Shown here piece after piece: positions 44,906-52,583 of a stretch of 64,000 nucleotides of DNA; the stretch's first letter is position 1; each line of letters opens with the position of its first letter. Under the pieces are notes generated by a model. The model ran no database searches and was not told the origin of the DNA. It saw only the letters and a program-made list of their open reading frames with translations. A program made the position numbers and the translations under genes. Source of the DNA: Qipengyuania flava (lineage in GTDB: Bacteria; Pseudomonadota; Alphaproteobacteria; Sphingomonadales; Sphingomonadaceae); the NCBI RefSeq assembly GCF_011762005.1, contig NZ_JAASQU010000001.1, forward strand, positions 923,974 through 987,973, in the 5' to 3' direction.

Positions 44906-45598
44906 CTATTGCCACCCGGCCGTGCGGGCAGCCGCTTCGGCCTCCGCATCGAGCGCCGGCCCATCCGCCATGCTCTGCGCCTGCGCCATGATCGCGCCGG
45001 CATCGGCGCCCGCCATGCGATAATCGCTGGCGCTTTCCGCTTCGCCCGCGCCCAGCGCCTCGAGCTTCCACCCCTGCGCATCGCGGCAGGCGATCCCGCT
45101 GCCCGAGGCCGCGTTGAACGCGCGGCAATAGTCGCCCTCGCTGTTCCGGAAGCTGAGCAGGATGCGCGTGTCCGCCCCGGCAGGCTGTTCGGCCACCAAT
45201 TGCGTATCGAGCGCGCCCGCGAGCTGCGCGTCGGCATAACCTTCGGGCGTGCCGCTGCGCGGCAGGAAAATGGCGAGCGCCAGCGACGCGGCCAGTGCCG
45301 GGCCCGCGACCCAGCCCCAATGCGGCGAACGCCGCCGTGCCTCGCGTTTCTCGCGCGCGGCAGCGATATCCGTCACCGGTGCGGTTTCACGGGTCAGCAT
45401 TGCCGAGAGGTGTTCGGGCACGGCTTGCTCGGCGATGGGAGCGAAATGCCTGGCCAGCCGGTCTTTCAGCGCCCGATGCGCGGCCAGTTGCTGCGCCAGC
45501 TCGGGGTCGCGCTCGACCGCTTGCTCGACCTGCAGCGCTCGTTGGGGAGCCAGTTCGCCATCGGCATAGGCGGCGATATCTTCGCGCGTGACGGTCAT
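44906..45598 (-). CDS. Membrane-bound anti-sigma factor
   Basis: A 230-residue protein: a cytoplasmic N-terminal anti-sigma domain (TREDIAAYADGELAPQRALQ...), one membrane span at about 107-126 (WGWVAGPALAASLALAIFLP) and a periplasmic C-terminal domain. I see no H-x3-C-x2-C zinc motif, so it is a non-ZAS type. It would hold the cognate ECF sigma factor inactive until an envelope signal triggers release. The ATG overlaps the sigma stop by four bases; the in-frame extension upstream is rejected on that ground. Confidence 0.85.
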   Translation of the reverse strand: MTVTREDIAAYADGELAPQRALQVEQAVERDPELAQQLAAHRALKDRLARHFAPIAEQAVPEHLSAMLTRETAPVTDIAAAREKREARRRSPHWGWVAGPALAASLALAIFLPRSGTPEGYADAQLAGALDTQLVAEQPAGADTRILLSFRNSEGDYCRAFNAASGSGIACRDAQGWKLEALGAGEAESASDYRMAGADAGAIMAQAQSMADGPALDAEAEAAARTAGWQ

Positions 45599-46089
45599 GC
45601 TTTTTCTCCGAGCAGTGTGAGCAGTGCGTCGCGCCCTCGCACCAGCCGCGAATTGAGCGTTCCGACGGGACAACCGACGATCTCGGCCGCCTCGCGGTAG
45701 CCGTAGCCTTCGACCATCACCAGCAGCACCGCCTCGCGTTGGTCGGCAGGCAATTGCTGCATCGCGCGGTCGACCAGCGAAAGCTCGACCACGGCTTCCT
45801 GCGCGCCATCGCCGCCGACCGACAGCCCGGCTTCCTCGGCCACGAAAGTTTCGCGGCGACGCGTCGTCGCCCTTCCCTCGTCAATCCACAGATTGCGCAT
45901 GATCCGATACATCCAACTGTCGAGCCGCGTACCCTCGCGCCACTTGTCGCGATTGGCGAGCGCGCGCTCGAGACTCATCTGGCAGAGATCATCACCGTCC
46001 GCCGGATTGCCGCACAGCCCCACTGCGAAACGGCGCAGCCGGGGCAACAAGGCCAGCAAGTCCTGCTCGAACGATGGGTTTAGCGTCAT
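45595..46089 (-). CDS. ECF-family RNA polymerase sigma factor
   Basis: A 164-residue sigma-70 family protein with region 2 (LLALLPRLRRFAVGLCGNPA, DDLCQMSLERAL, LDSWMYRIMRNLWID) and region 4 (LPADQREAVLLVMVEGYGYR, EAAEIVGCPVGTLNSRLVRG). It is co-encoded with the anti-sigma factor through an ATGA overlap. GGAAGG lies 5 nt before the ATG. A minus-strand copy of GGATGA-N16-CGTTT ends 16 nt before the start codon, which suggests autoregulation with a very short leader. A huge in-frame upstream extension is antisense to the subtilase and is rejected. Confidence 0.92.
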   Translation of the reverse strand: MTLNPSFEQDLLALLPRLRRFAVGLCGNPADGDDLCQMSLERALANRDKWREGTRLDSWMYRIMRNLWIDEGRATTRRRETFVAEEAGLSVGGDGAQEAVVELSLVDRAMQQLPADQREAVLLVMVEGYGYREAAEIVGCPVGTLNSRLVRGRDALLTLLGEKA

Positions 46090-46100
46090 CTGCCTTCCGT

Positions 46101-46127
46101 GGATTAAACGGACGAGACCGCCCGTTT
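46101..46127 (+). promoter_or_regulatory. Putative ECF promoter GGATTA-N16-CGTTT for the subtilase gene
   Basis: GGATTA at 46101-46106 and CGTTT at 46123-46127. The second box ends 40 nt before the subtilase ATG. It overlaps the divergent minus-strand copy, so the region forms the near palindrome AAACGG-N10-CCGTTT. Confidence 0.7.
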
Positions 46128-46132
46128 CATCC
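46106..46132 (-). promoter_or_regulatory. Putative ECF autoregulatory promoter GGATGA-N16-CGTTT
   Basis: On the minus strand, GGATGA (46132-46127) and CGTTT (46110-46106) are spaced by 16 nt and point at the sigma gene. The spacing is identical to that of the three plus-strand copies nearby. Confidence 0.7.
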
Positions 46133-46167
46133 ATGCTTAATGCGAAATACGACACGGAAGGCAACCG

Positions 46168-47388
46168 ATGGCCCGATTTTCCCTCCCTCTCCTGTTGCTG
46201 GCCGCGCTCGGCGCACCGCTTGCGGCGCAGGTCGCGCTGCCGGGCGTTGCAGTACCGCGCGTGGGCAGCGTGCTGGGCGAAGTGGGCGATCTGACCGGTC
46301 AGACGCTCGATCGCACCGCGCGGCAGGCGCGCGACCTGGCCCGTAGCCGGCTCCAGCGGATCGATCGGCTGGTGCGAAGCAACCGGTCGGGCATAGAGCG
46401 CGACGCGCGCGGCGAACCCGCGCGGCGCGGTGAATTGCTGCTGATCGATGCCGGCGCGGACGCGCTGCGCACCGCGCGCGGTGCGGGCTACCGGATCCTC
46501 GAGACGGTGGAACTGGCCGAACTCGGCTTCAGCGTCACGCGCCTGCAGGTGCCAGCCGGGCGCGATCTCGACGAAGCCGAAGAGCATCTTTCCGCGCTCA
46601 TCCCCGAGGCCACCTTCGCGCCGGATAATCTGCATTTCCCCGCGGGCGAGACACCCGCGCTGGCCATCACCAGTGCCGTATCCCGCAGCGCGCCCGGCGG
46701 GGTCGCGGTGGGCATGATCGACGGGGCGCCGGGCAAGACGGTGGCGATCACCGGCATGCGCGGCTTTGCGGCAGGCGCTCCCTATCCCAGCAATCATGGC
46801 AGCGCGGTCGCTTCGCTGCTGGCCTCCGAGCACGGCGGCCCGATCCGCGTTGCGGACGTCTATGGCACCGATAAGGCAGGCGGCAACGCGCTGGCGATCG
46901 CCCGCGGCCTCGGCTGGCTGGTCGGCGAAGGCAGCCGCGTTGTGACGATCAGCCTGGTGGGACCGAAAAACCCCGTGCTCGAACGCGCGATCGCCGCCGC
47001 GCGGCGTCGCGGCGTGGTCGTGGTCGCGGCGGTGGGCAACGATGGCCCCGCTGCCCCGCCCGCCTATCCAGCAAGCTATGACGGAGTGGTCGCGGTCACC
47101 GCAGTGGATGGGAAGCGTCGGGCGCTCATCGAGGCGGGCCGCGCATTGCATCTCGACTATGCCGCACCGGGGGCAGACATTCGCGCGATCAATGCGAAAG
47201 ACAAACGCATCCGCGTGCGCGGCACCTCTTTCGCCACACCGCTGGTGGCCGCACGGCTGGCCAAAGCACTGCAGAAAGGCGGCGACTGGCGCGAGGCAAT
47301 CGACCGCGAGGCCGTGGATCTCGGCCGCAAGGGCGTCGATCCCGTGTTCGGCCGCGGGCTCGTATGCGGCGATTGCCGGGGGCACTGA
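46168..47388 (+). CDS. Exported subtilisin-like serine protease (S8 family)
   Basis: A 406-residue protein with a signal peptide (cleavage after PLAAQ, residue 21) and an Arg-rich spacer/pro-region to about residue 170. The S8 catalytic domain follows, with Asp185 (GMIDGAPG), His210 (SNHGSAVASLL), oxyanion Asn291 (AAVGNDGP) and Ser354 (RGTSFATPLVAA). The catalytic domain is short (about 220 residues). It is divergent from the ECF sigma gene, with a putative promoter for that sigma in front. It may process envelope proteins in response to the signal sensed by the anti-sigma factor. Confidence 0.88.
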   Translation: MARFSLPLLLLAALGAPLAAQVALPGVAVPRVGSVLGEVGDLTGQTLDRTARQARDLARSRLQRIDRLVRSNRSGIERDARGEPARRGELLLIDAGADALRTARGAGYRILETVELAELGFSVTRLQVPAGRDLDEAEEHLSALIPEATFAPDNLHFPAGETPALAITSAVSRSAPGGVAVGMIDGAPGKTVAITGMRGFAAGAPYPSNHGSAVASLLASEHGGPIRVADVYGTDKAGGNALAIARGLGWLVGEGSRVVTISLVGPKNPVLERAIAAARRRGVVVVAAVGNDGPAAPPAYPASYDGVVAVTAVDGKRRALIEAGRALHLDYAAPGADIRAINAKDKRIRVRGTSFATPLVAARLAKALQKGGDWREAIDREAVDLGRKGVDPVFGRGLVCGDCRGH

Positions 47389-47406
47389 AAAAAATCGCAT
47401 GTGCAT

Positions 47407-47433
47407 GGATTAGGTCGCGGGACCGATCCGTTT
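47407..47433 (+). promoter_or_regulatory. Putative ECF promoter GGATTA-N16-CGTTT for the PRC-barrel-like gene
   Basis: GGATTA at 47407-47412 and CGTTT at 47429-47433, again 16 nt apart. The second box ends 53 nt before the ATG at 47487. This is the fourth copy within 3.1 kb. Confidence 0.7.
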
Positions 47434-47486
47434 TCCTTTCCGAAGCAGGCACGCACTCCTCCGCCTGTATTGGAAAGGACATCATC

Positions 47487-48368
47487 ATGAAAAAGCATCT
47501 TCTTGGCGCCGCCGCGCTCACTGCAATCGCCCTCGCTCCCGCGGCGCAGGCGCAGCTGCTCTCCGGCTCCGGGCTAGGCCAGGTCACCGGCAGCGTCGGA
47601 TCGGTGACGCACGGCACGACCGGCACGCTGCGCTCGACCACTCGCGGCACATTGCGCGGGGAAACGCGCACCCGCGGCAGCGAGAATGTCGATCGCCGCT
47701 CGGGCGAAGTCTCGCTGGAGCGCTCGCTCGATACGGGCATGACCGCCACGGCAGACCAGCTCCTGACCACGCCACATGGCGAAGCAAGCGAGTCGGCGTC
47801 GGGCAATGCCGCCGCTTCGGGCTCGGGCAGCGCCAATGCGCAGCTCGTCGGGACCGACACGGTGAGCGATCTCGCGGGTCGCGGCATTGCGCGCGCGCAG
47901 GGAAGCGTCGCACAGGTGCGCCAGTTGGGAACGCATGCGGTCCAGCGCGCGGGTTCGACTGCCAATACTGCCAGGAATTCTGCGGGTGCACTCACCGCCA
48001 CCGGCAGCGGCGCTGCAAGCGGTAACGGCTCTGCGGCCCTCCCGCACGGAATGCTGGCGGCTGCAGGCAGTGGCGCCGCTGCGGGCGAAGGCGCGGTCGC
48101 TATCGCCCCCGGTATGCCGGTGATGAACCCGCAGGGTGTGGCCGTGGGCAAGGTTCGTCAGCTGGTAAGCGATTCGCGCGGCCGGGTCGAACAGGTCGTG
48201 GTCGAATCGAAGGGTCGCGCCTTCGCACTCCCCGCCAATCATTTCGCGGCGAACGGCACCGCGCTGGTGATGGGCGAAGGCACGCTGTCGGGCGGCCAGA
48301 CCGCGCCTGACGAGGCGGCGACGGCCGAAGCTCCGACGGAACCCGCCGCAGAAGAAACACACCGCTAA
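47487..48368 (+). CDS. Exported Gly/Ser/Ala-rich protein with C-terminal PRC-barrel-like domain
   Basis: A 293-residue protein. A signal peptide (MKKHLLGAAALTAIALAPAA, cleavage near AQAQ) is followed by a long low-complexity Gly/Ser/Thr/Ala region (about 25-200). A compact C-terminal domain (about 205-260) reads GMPVMNPQGVAVGKVRQLVS, then VEQVVVESKGRAFALPANHF, which resembles a PRC-barrel. The tail is acidic. GGAAAGGA precedes the ATG. A surface or matrix role is possible. It shares the putative ECF promoter of its neighbours. Confidence 0.75.
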   Translation: MKKHLLGAAALTAIALAPAAQAQLLSGSGLGQVTGSVGSVTHGTTGTLRSTTRGTLRGETRTRGSENVDRRSGEVSLERSLDTGMTATADQLLTTPHGEASESASGNAAASGSGSANAQLVGTDTVSDLAGRGIARAQGSVAQVRQLGTHAVQRAGSTANTARNSAGALTATGSGAASGNGSAALPHGMLAAAGSGAAAGEGAVAIAPGMPVMNPQGVAVGKVRQLVSDSRGRVEQVVVESKGRAFALPANHFAANGTALVMGEGTLSGGQTAPDEAATAEAPTEPAAEETHR

Positions 48369-48389
48369 AAGGCAAACCGAGCCATATTG

Positions 48390-48422
48390 CGGGGCGGTCG
48401 GGTCACAGATCTGGCCGCCCCG
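48390..48422 (+). terminator. GC-rich hairpin after the PRC-barrel-like gene
   Basis: CGGGGCGG and CCGCCCCG form an 8-bp stem around 17 nt. There is no clear U-run after it, so termination is uncertain. It separates the ECF-type unit from the holin promoter region. Confidence 0.4.
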
Positions 48423-48448
48423 TGCTCGTTTGCAGATGCCAGCATTTT

Positions 48449-48459
48449 CCTACACGAAC
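48449..48459 (+). promoter_or_regulatory. Conserved motif CCTACACGAAC upstream of the holin gene
   Basis: CCTACACGAAC ends 38 nt before the holin ATG. It is part of TTTCCTACACGAACC (48446-48460), which matches 14 of 15 bases upstream of the DUF6456 gene. Confidence 0.55.
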
Positions 48460-48469
48460 CAATTTGGTT
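48457..48469. repeat. Perfect palindrome AACCAA-T-TTGGTT
   Basis: A 13-bp palindrome overlapping the end of the CCTACACGAAC motif, 28 nt before the holin start codon. It matches 11 of 13 bases of the palindrome in front of the XRE regulator at 39235. Confidence 0.45.
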
Positions 48470-48497
48470 ATTCGCATTTGACGATAGAAACCGGAGA

Positions 48498-48917
48498 ATG
48501 CCCGTGCCTTTGCTCGAAACCCTCATCGGCCCCCTCGCCTCGATCATCGACAAGGTGATCCCCGACAAGGACGCGCGCGCTAGGGCCAAGCTAGAACTGC
48601 TCGCACTCGAAGGTACGCAGGAATTGAAGCAGATCGAGGCACGCCTGTCCGCGATCGTCGCCGAAGCGCAGAGCGCCGACCCATGGACCAGCCGCGCGCG
48701 ACCAAGTTTTCTTTATGTCATGTATGCGCTGATCCTGTTAAGCGTGCCGATGGGCGTGATCGCCGCCTTCGACCCCCTCGCCGCCCGCGCGATCGGCGAA
48801 GGCATGACCCGCTACCTCTCCGCCCTGCCCGAAGCGCTCTACGCGCTCTTCGGCACCGGCTACCTCGGCTACACCGCCGCGCGCCAGTGGGGTAAGGTCA
48901 AGGGCGTCGATCAGTAG
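48498..48917 (+). CDS. GTA-type 3TM holin family protein
   Basis: A 139-residue protein. The N-terminal half is amphipathic and charged (PLASIIDKVIPDKDARARAK, LEGTQELKQIEARLSAIVAE). It is followed by SADPWTSRARPSFLYVMYAL and membrane segments (about 77-100, and one or two more before residue 130). This matches the gene-transfer-agent 3TM holin family as I know it. Such holins permeabilise the membrane to release GTA particles. No endolysin or capsid gene is adjacent. The ATG follows GGAG at short spacing. Confidence 0.75.
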   Translation: MPVPLLETLIGPLASIIDKVIPDKDARARAKLELLALEGTQELKQIEARLSAIVAEAQSADPWTSRARPSFLYVMYALILLSVPMGVIAAFDPLAARAIGEGMTRYLSALPEALYALFGTGYLGYTAARQWGKVKGVDQ

Positions 48918-48992
48918 TTGCGAAAATTGCTATTGGACGGATCCGTTCGTTGTCGGAACTAGGCTTCGCTGCCACAGCGGTGATATCTTGTG

Positions 48993-49424
48993 CTATATAG
49001 TTTGCATCACGCCAATTACTCTAACCAGCGCTCGATCAACCGGCGCTCTAGGCAAACGTTGATCGCACAACTTGCTGGCCGAAACGACTACGAGCTGAGC
49101 GCCAGAGTCTTTCAAGGCGCCTGAGACGTTTTGAAGTGCGGCCCCCACCAACCCCCAATCGAGTTGCTCGTCCGGTGCTTGGGAATAGCAAATCGAGAAA
49201 GCCTGCAAACCAGGTTCTGCCCAAGAATCGACTACGTACTTGATGAACTCAACTTGGTTGGAAGGCAATTTGCCATCCTCAGCAAAAGAAACATAGTAAG
49301 GGCCTGGTTTCGGATGCACGAGGCTCGGAGGCGGCGGACCCTGCAGCCATTGGGTGCCGCCCTGGGAGGCACCAGTGGCCATTGCGATCGAAGCTGCCGC
49401 AAGAAGACGAAGCATAGTCTGCAT
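48993..49424 (-). CDS. Hypothetical secreted protein, compositionally atypical
   Basis: A 143-residue protein with a short signal peptide (MLRLLAAASIAMATGAS). The mature part contains VEFIKYVVDSWAEPGLQAFS and SGAQLVVVSASKLCDQRLPR, suggesting a small alpha/beta domain; two cysteines could pair. No family is recognised. The gene and its flanks are visibly lower in GC than the rest of the window, so it may be recently acquired. A second in-frame ATG three codons in is equally possible. Confidence 0.55.
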   Translation of the reverse strand: MQTMLRLLAAASIAMATGASQGGTQWLQGPPPPSLVHPKPGPYYVSFAEDGKLPSNQVEFIKYVVDSWAEPGLQAFSICYSQAPDEQLDWGLVGAALQNVSGALKDSGAQLVVVSASKLCDQRLPRAPVDRALVRVIGVMQTI

Positions 49425-49518
49425 GATGCTAAGGTACCTGTTTGTTTTTCAGCCGCAATCGGGTCGTGAGCCGACCTTCCGCTTTGCCATATTGCGGCCA
49501 GCGGCTAACCCCTCCCCC

Positions 49519-49953
49519 ATGACCGACACCGTCTTCGTCCTCAACGGCCCCAATCTCAACCTGCTCGGCACGCGCGAGCCGGATATCTACGGCTCCGATA
49601 CGCTCGCCGATATCGAGGCGATGCTGGGCGAGAAGGCGCGCGAGCTCGGGCTGGCGATCGACTTTCGCCAGACCAATCACGAAGGCGTGCTGGTCGATTG
49701 GCTGCACGAGGCGCGCAGCGTAGGCGCGAAGGCCGTTCTACTCAACGCCGCGGCTTACACCCATACCTCCATCGCACTGCTCGATGCGATCAAGGGGATC
49801 GAGCTGCCCGTGATCGAGGTACATCTGTCCGATCCCACCACGCGCGAGGGATTCCGCCACCTGTCCTATGTCGGCATAGCCGCGGTGGACGAGGTAAAGG
49901 GCCTCGGGCCGCGCGGCTATGCCGTAGCGTTGGAGAAGGCCGCAGCGCTCTAA
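49519..49953 (+). CDS. aroQ: 3-dehydroquinate dehydratase, type II
   Basis: A 144-residue enzyme of the shikimate pathway. It starts with VFVLNGPNLNLLGTREPDIY, where the catalytic Tyr24-type residue and flexible loop lie. His-containing segments AAAYTHTSIALLDAI and VIEVHLSDPTTREGFRH are intact. Type II enzymes are dodecamers unrelated to AroD. The position directly upstream of accB is common in alphaproteobacteria. Confidence 0.96.
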   Translation: MTDTVFVLNGPNLNLLGTREPDIYGSDTLADIEAMLGEKARELGLAIDFRQTNHEGVLVDWLHEARSVGAKAVLLNAAAYTHTSIALLDAIKGIELPVIEVHLSDPTTREGFRHLSYVGIAAVDEVKGLGPRGYAVALEKAAAL

Positions 49954-50025
49954 ATCGCCGCCTCCCCCCTTGCCCTATCGGTCCGCGGGTAGCATAGGCG
50001 GCGCAAACAATACGCAAGGGGTTCC

Positions 50026-50517
50026 ATGGCCGATCGTAAAGGCAGCGCCGGCAAGTCCGGCATGAATGTCGACACCGCACTCGTTCGCGAACTCGCCGAA
50101 ATGCTCGGCGATACCGGACTGACCGAAATCGAGGTCGAGGATGGCGAGCGCAAGATCCGCGTTTCGCGTGGTGGTGGCGTGGCGATGGCTGCCGCGCCCG
50201 CCCCGGTGGCTGCGCCCGCACCTGCGGCGCCCGCCGCGGCCGCGCCCGTTCCCGAAAGTGCCGCTGCGCCCGAAGCCGATACCGCCGGTGCGATCAAGTC
50301 GCCCATGGTCGGCACGGTCTATCTCGCATCCGAGCCCGGCGCGGCGAATTTCGTCAAGGTCGGCGACAGCGTGACCGAAGGCCAGACGCTGCTGATCGTC
50401 GAGGCGATGAAGGTGATGAACCCGATTACCGCCGACAAGGCCGGTACGGTGAAGGCGATCCTCGTCGAGAACGCCCAGCCGGTCGAATTCGACCAGCCGC
50501 TCGTCGTCATCGGCTGA
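50026..50517 (+). CDS. accB: Acetyl-CoA carboxylase biotin carboxyl carrier protein
   Basis: A 163-residue protein: an N-terminal helical domain ([20 protein letters not shown]), an Ala/Pro-rich flexible linker at about 53-85, and the biotinyl domain with the modified Lys129 in VEAMKVMNP. It carries carboxybiotin between AccC and the carboxyltransferase. It lies 8 bp upstream of accC. Confidence 0.97.
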   Translation: MADRKGSAGKSGMNVDTALVRELAEMLGDTGLTEIEVEDGERKIRVSRGGGVAMAAAPAPVAAPAPAAPAAAAPVPESAAAPEADTAGAIKSPMVGTVYLASEPGAANFVKVGDSVTEGQTLLIVEAMKVMNPITADKAGTVKAILVENAQPVEFDQPLVVIG

Positions 50518-50525
50518 GGTCGGCC

Positions 50526-51875
50526 GTGAGTATTTCCCGCATCCTGATCGCCAATCGTGGCGAAATCGCGCTGCGCATCCATCGCGCCGCGCACGAGATG
50601 GGCATCGAGACCGTCGCGGTGCACTCCACCGCCGATGCCGATGCCATGCACGTGCGCCTCGCCGATCACGCGGTGTGCATCGGTCCGCCAAGCGCGACCG
50701 ACAGCTATCTCAACATCGCCAACATCATCTCGGCGGCAGAAGTCAGCCATGCCGACGCGATCCACCCGGGATACGGCTTCCTCTCGGAAAACGCCAAGTT
50801 TGCCGAGATCGTCGAGGCGCATGACATCGCCTGGATCGGGCCCAAGCCCGAACACATCCGTACGATGGGCGACAAGGTCGAGGCGAAGAAGACCGCAGGC
50901 AAGCTCGGCCTGCCGCTGGTTCCCGGATCCGACGGCGCGGTTGCCACGGTCGAGGAAGCGCGCGCCATCGCGGCGGAAATCGGCTTCCCCGTGATCATCA
51001 AGGCCGCCAGCGGCGGCGGCGGACGCGGCATGAAGGTCTGCGAAAGCGAAGACCAGCTCGAAACGCTGATGAAACAGGCGGGCAGCGAAGCGAAGGCCGC
51101 TTTCGGCGACGCCACGGTCTATATCGAGAAATATCTCGGCGACCCGCGCCACATCGAATTCCAGGTGTTCGGCGACGGGCGCGGCAATGCCATCCATCTT
51201 GGCGAGCGTGACTGTTCGCTGCAGCGGCGCCACCAGAAGGTGCTCGAGGAAGCGCCCTCCCCCGTGCTGGGCGAGGAAGATCGCATGCGCATGGGCGAGG
51301 TTTGCGCGCAGGCCATGCGCGACATGGGCTATCGCGGCGCGGGCACGATCGAGTTCCTGTGGGAAAACGGCGAGTTCTACTTCATCGAGATGAACACGCG
51401 CCTGCAGGTTGAACACCCCGTGACCGAAGCGATCACCGGCGTCGATCTGGTGCGTGAACAGATCCGTATCGCCGCGGGCGAGGACCTCTCGGTCGCGCAG
51501 GACGAGATCGAGTTCAAGGGGCACGCAATCGAGTGCCGCATCAACGCCGAAGACCCGTGGACCTTCGCGCCATCGCCGGGCGAGGTGACCTATTACCATG
51601 CCGCCGGCGGCATGCATGTGCGCGTCGATAGCGGACTGTATCAGGGCTATCGCATCCCGCCCTATTACGACAGCATGATTGCCAAGCTGATCGTTTACGG
51701 TCGCACGCGTGAAGGCTGCATGATGCGGTTGAAGCGCGCGCTCGAGGAGATGGTGGTCGAAGGCGTGAAAACCTCGATCCCGCTGCACCAGGAATTGCTC
51801 CAGCAGGACGATGTGAAGAGCGGGAACTACTCGATCAAATGGCTCGAGGACTGGCTCAAGACGCGCGAGAGCTGA
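50526..51875 (+). CDS. accC: Acetyl-CoA carboxylase biotin carboxylase subunit
   Basis: A 449-residue ATP-grasp enzyme. The N-terminal domain starts [20 protein letters not shown]. The glycine loop is [15 protein letters not shown] and the catalytic region [20 protein letters not shown] is intact. It carboxylates biotin on AccB with ATP and bicarbonate. The start is a GTG, 8 bp after accB; a strong terminator follows. Confidence 0.97.
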   Translation: MSISRILIANRGEIALRIHRAAHEMGIETVAVHSTADADAMHVRLADHAVCIGPPSATDSYLNIANIISAAEVSHADAIHPGYGFLSENAKFAEIVEAHDIAWIGPKPEHIRTMGDKVEAKKTAGKLGLPLVPGSDGAVATVEEARAIAAEIGFPVIIKAASGGGGRGMKVCESEDQLETLMKQAGSEAKAAFGDATVYIEKYLGDPRHIEFQVFGDGRGNAIHLGERDCSLQRRHQKVLEEAPSPVLGEEDRMRMGEVCAQAMRDMGYRGAGTIEFLWENGEFYFIEMNTRLQVEHPVTEAITGVDLVREQIRIAAGEDLSVAQDEIEFKGHAIECRINAEDPWTFAPSPGEVTYYHAAGGMHVRVDSGLYQGYRIPPYYDSMIAKLIVYGRTREGCMMRLKRALEEMVVEGVKTSIPLHQELLQQDDVKSGNYSIKWLEDWLKTRES

Positions 51876-51941
51876 CGCGCCCGCGGCTGTCCGCATTACA
51901 GGCGGCTTCCTTTCGCAGCCGCATGACAACAGTCTAATACC

Positions 51942-51987
51942 GGCCCGCCTTACCCGCACAACGGGGTAAGGCGGGCCGTCTCGTTTT
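51942..51987 (+). terminator. Strong rho-independent terminator after accC
   Basis: GGCCCGCCTTACCC and GGGTAAGGCGGGCC form a perfect 14-bp stem with an 8-nt loop, followed by GTCTCGTTTT. It lies between convergent accC and the Ala/Pro-rich gene. Confidence 0.88.
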
Positions 51988-52450
51988 ATCCGAGCAACTG
52001 TTTCACGTTCCGATACTCGTTCGTACCGAACTGCTGGACATAGGCAGCCATCAGTGCCGCCACATCGGTCGGAGCGGTCTGCGTTGCAACACTTTCCCTG
52101 GGTGCGACAGCGTTCGCAGAACGGGAAGCTGCCACGCGGTCGGTGATCGACATGTCCGGCCCCGCGGGAATGACTGCAGCGGAGGATGCAACGGCTGCCG
52201 CCGAGACAGGTGACGTCTCCGCAGCTGCGTTTTCTGCGGCGGCGGAGCCGTTCGCGCCCTGCTGCGGGGCGGTGTAGGTCACCGGGTCTTCGGCGGGCGC
52301 CGAAGGCTGATAGGTGACGCCCGGCTCGCTGGATGCGGGCGATGGCGCAGACTGGGCGGGGGCAGGCGTGGGTTCCGCCGGCGGGGCAGCCGGCGCGGTT
52401 TGCAGCGGCGGCGTAATCGCTGTCAGTACCGAGTTGAGAAGAAAACTCAT
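51986..52450 (-). CDS. Ala/Pro-rich hypothetical protein
   Basis: A 154-residue protein with a hydrophobic start (MSFLLNSVLTAITPPLQTAP) and a long Ala/Pro/Ser-rich disordered region. The C-terminal segment (about 125-154, VAALMAAYVQQFGTNEYRNV) looks like a short helix pair. No family is recognised. The ATG has AAGGA at 7-nt spacing, which supports expression. Whether the N-terminus is a signal peptide is unclear. Confidence 0.6.
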   Translation of the reverse strand: MSFLLNSVLTAITPPLQTAPAAPPAEPTPAPAQSAPSPASSEPGVTYQPSAPAEDPVTYTAPQQGANGSAAAENAAAETSPVSAAAVASSAAVIPAGPDMSITDRVAASRSANAVAPRESVATQTAPTDVAALMAAYVQQFGTNEYRNVKQLLG

Positions 52451-52583
52451 CGAAAATCCTTGGCTAGTGGGCGCGACCATGCCGCCACTAGGCCGAAGGA
52501 TATTAAGTGATGGCCTCGGCAATAGGTGAATACCCTGATCCGGCCGGAACAGGTGAATCCACCTGTACGACTGGATGCGCGGC

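Noticed and set aside
46090..47406. Extension of the sigma-factor frame to 603 residues
   Set aside because: Antisense to the subtilase gene; the ATG at 46089 has GGAAGG and begins a normal-length ECF sigma factor.
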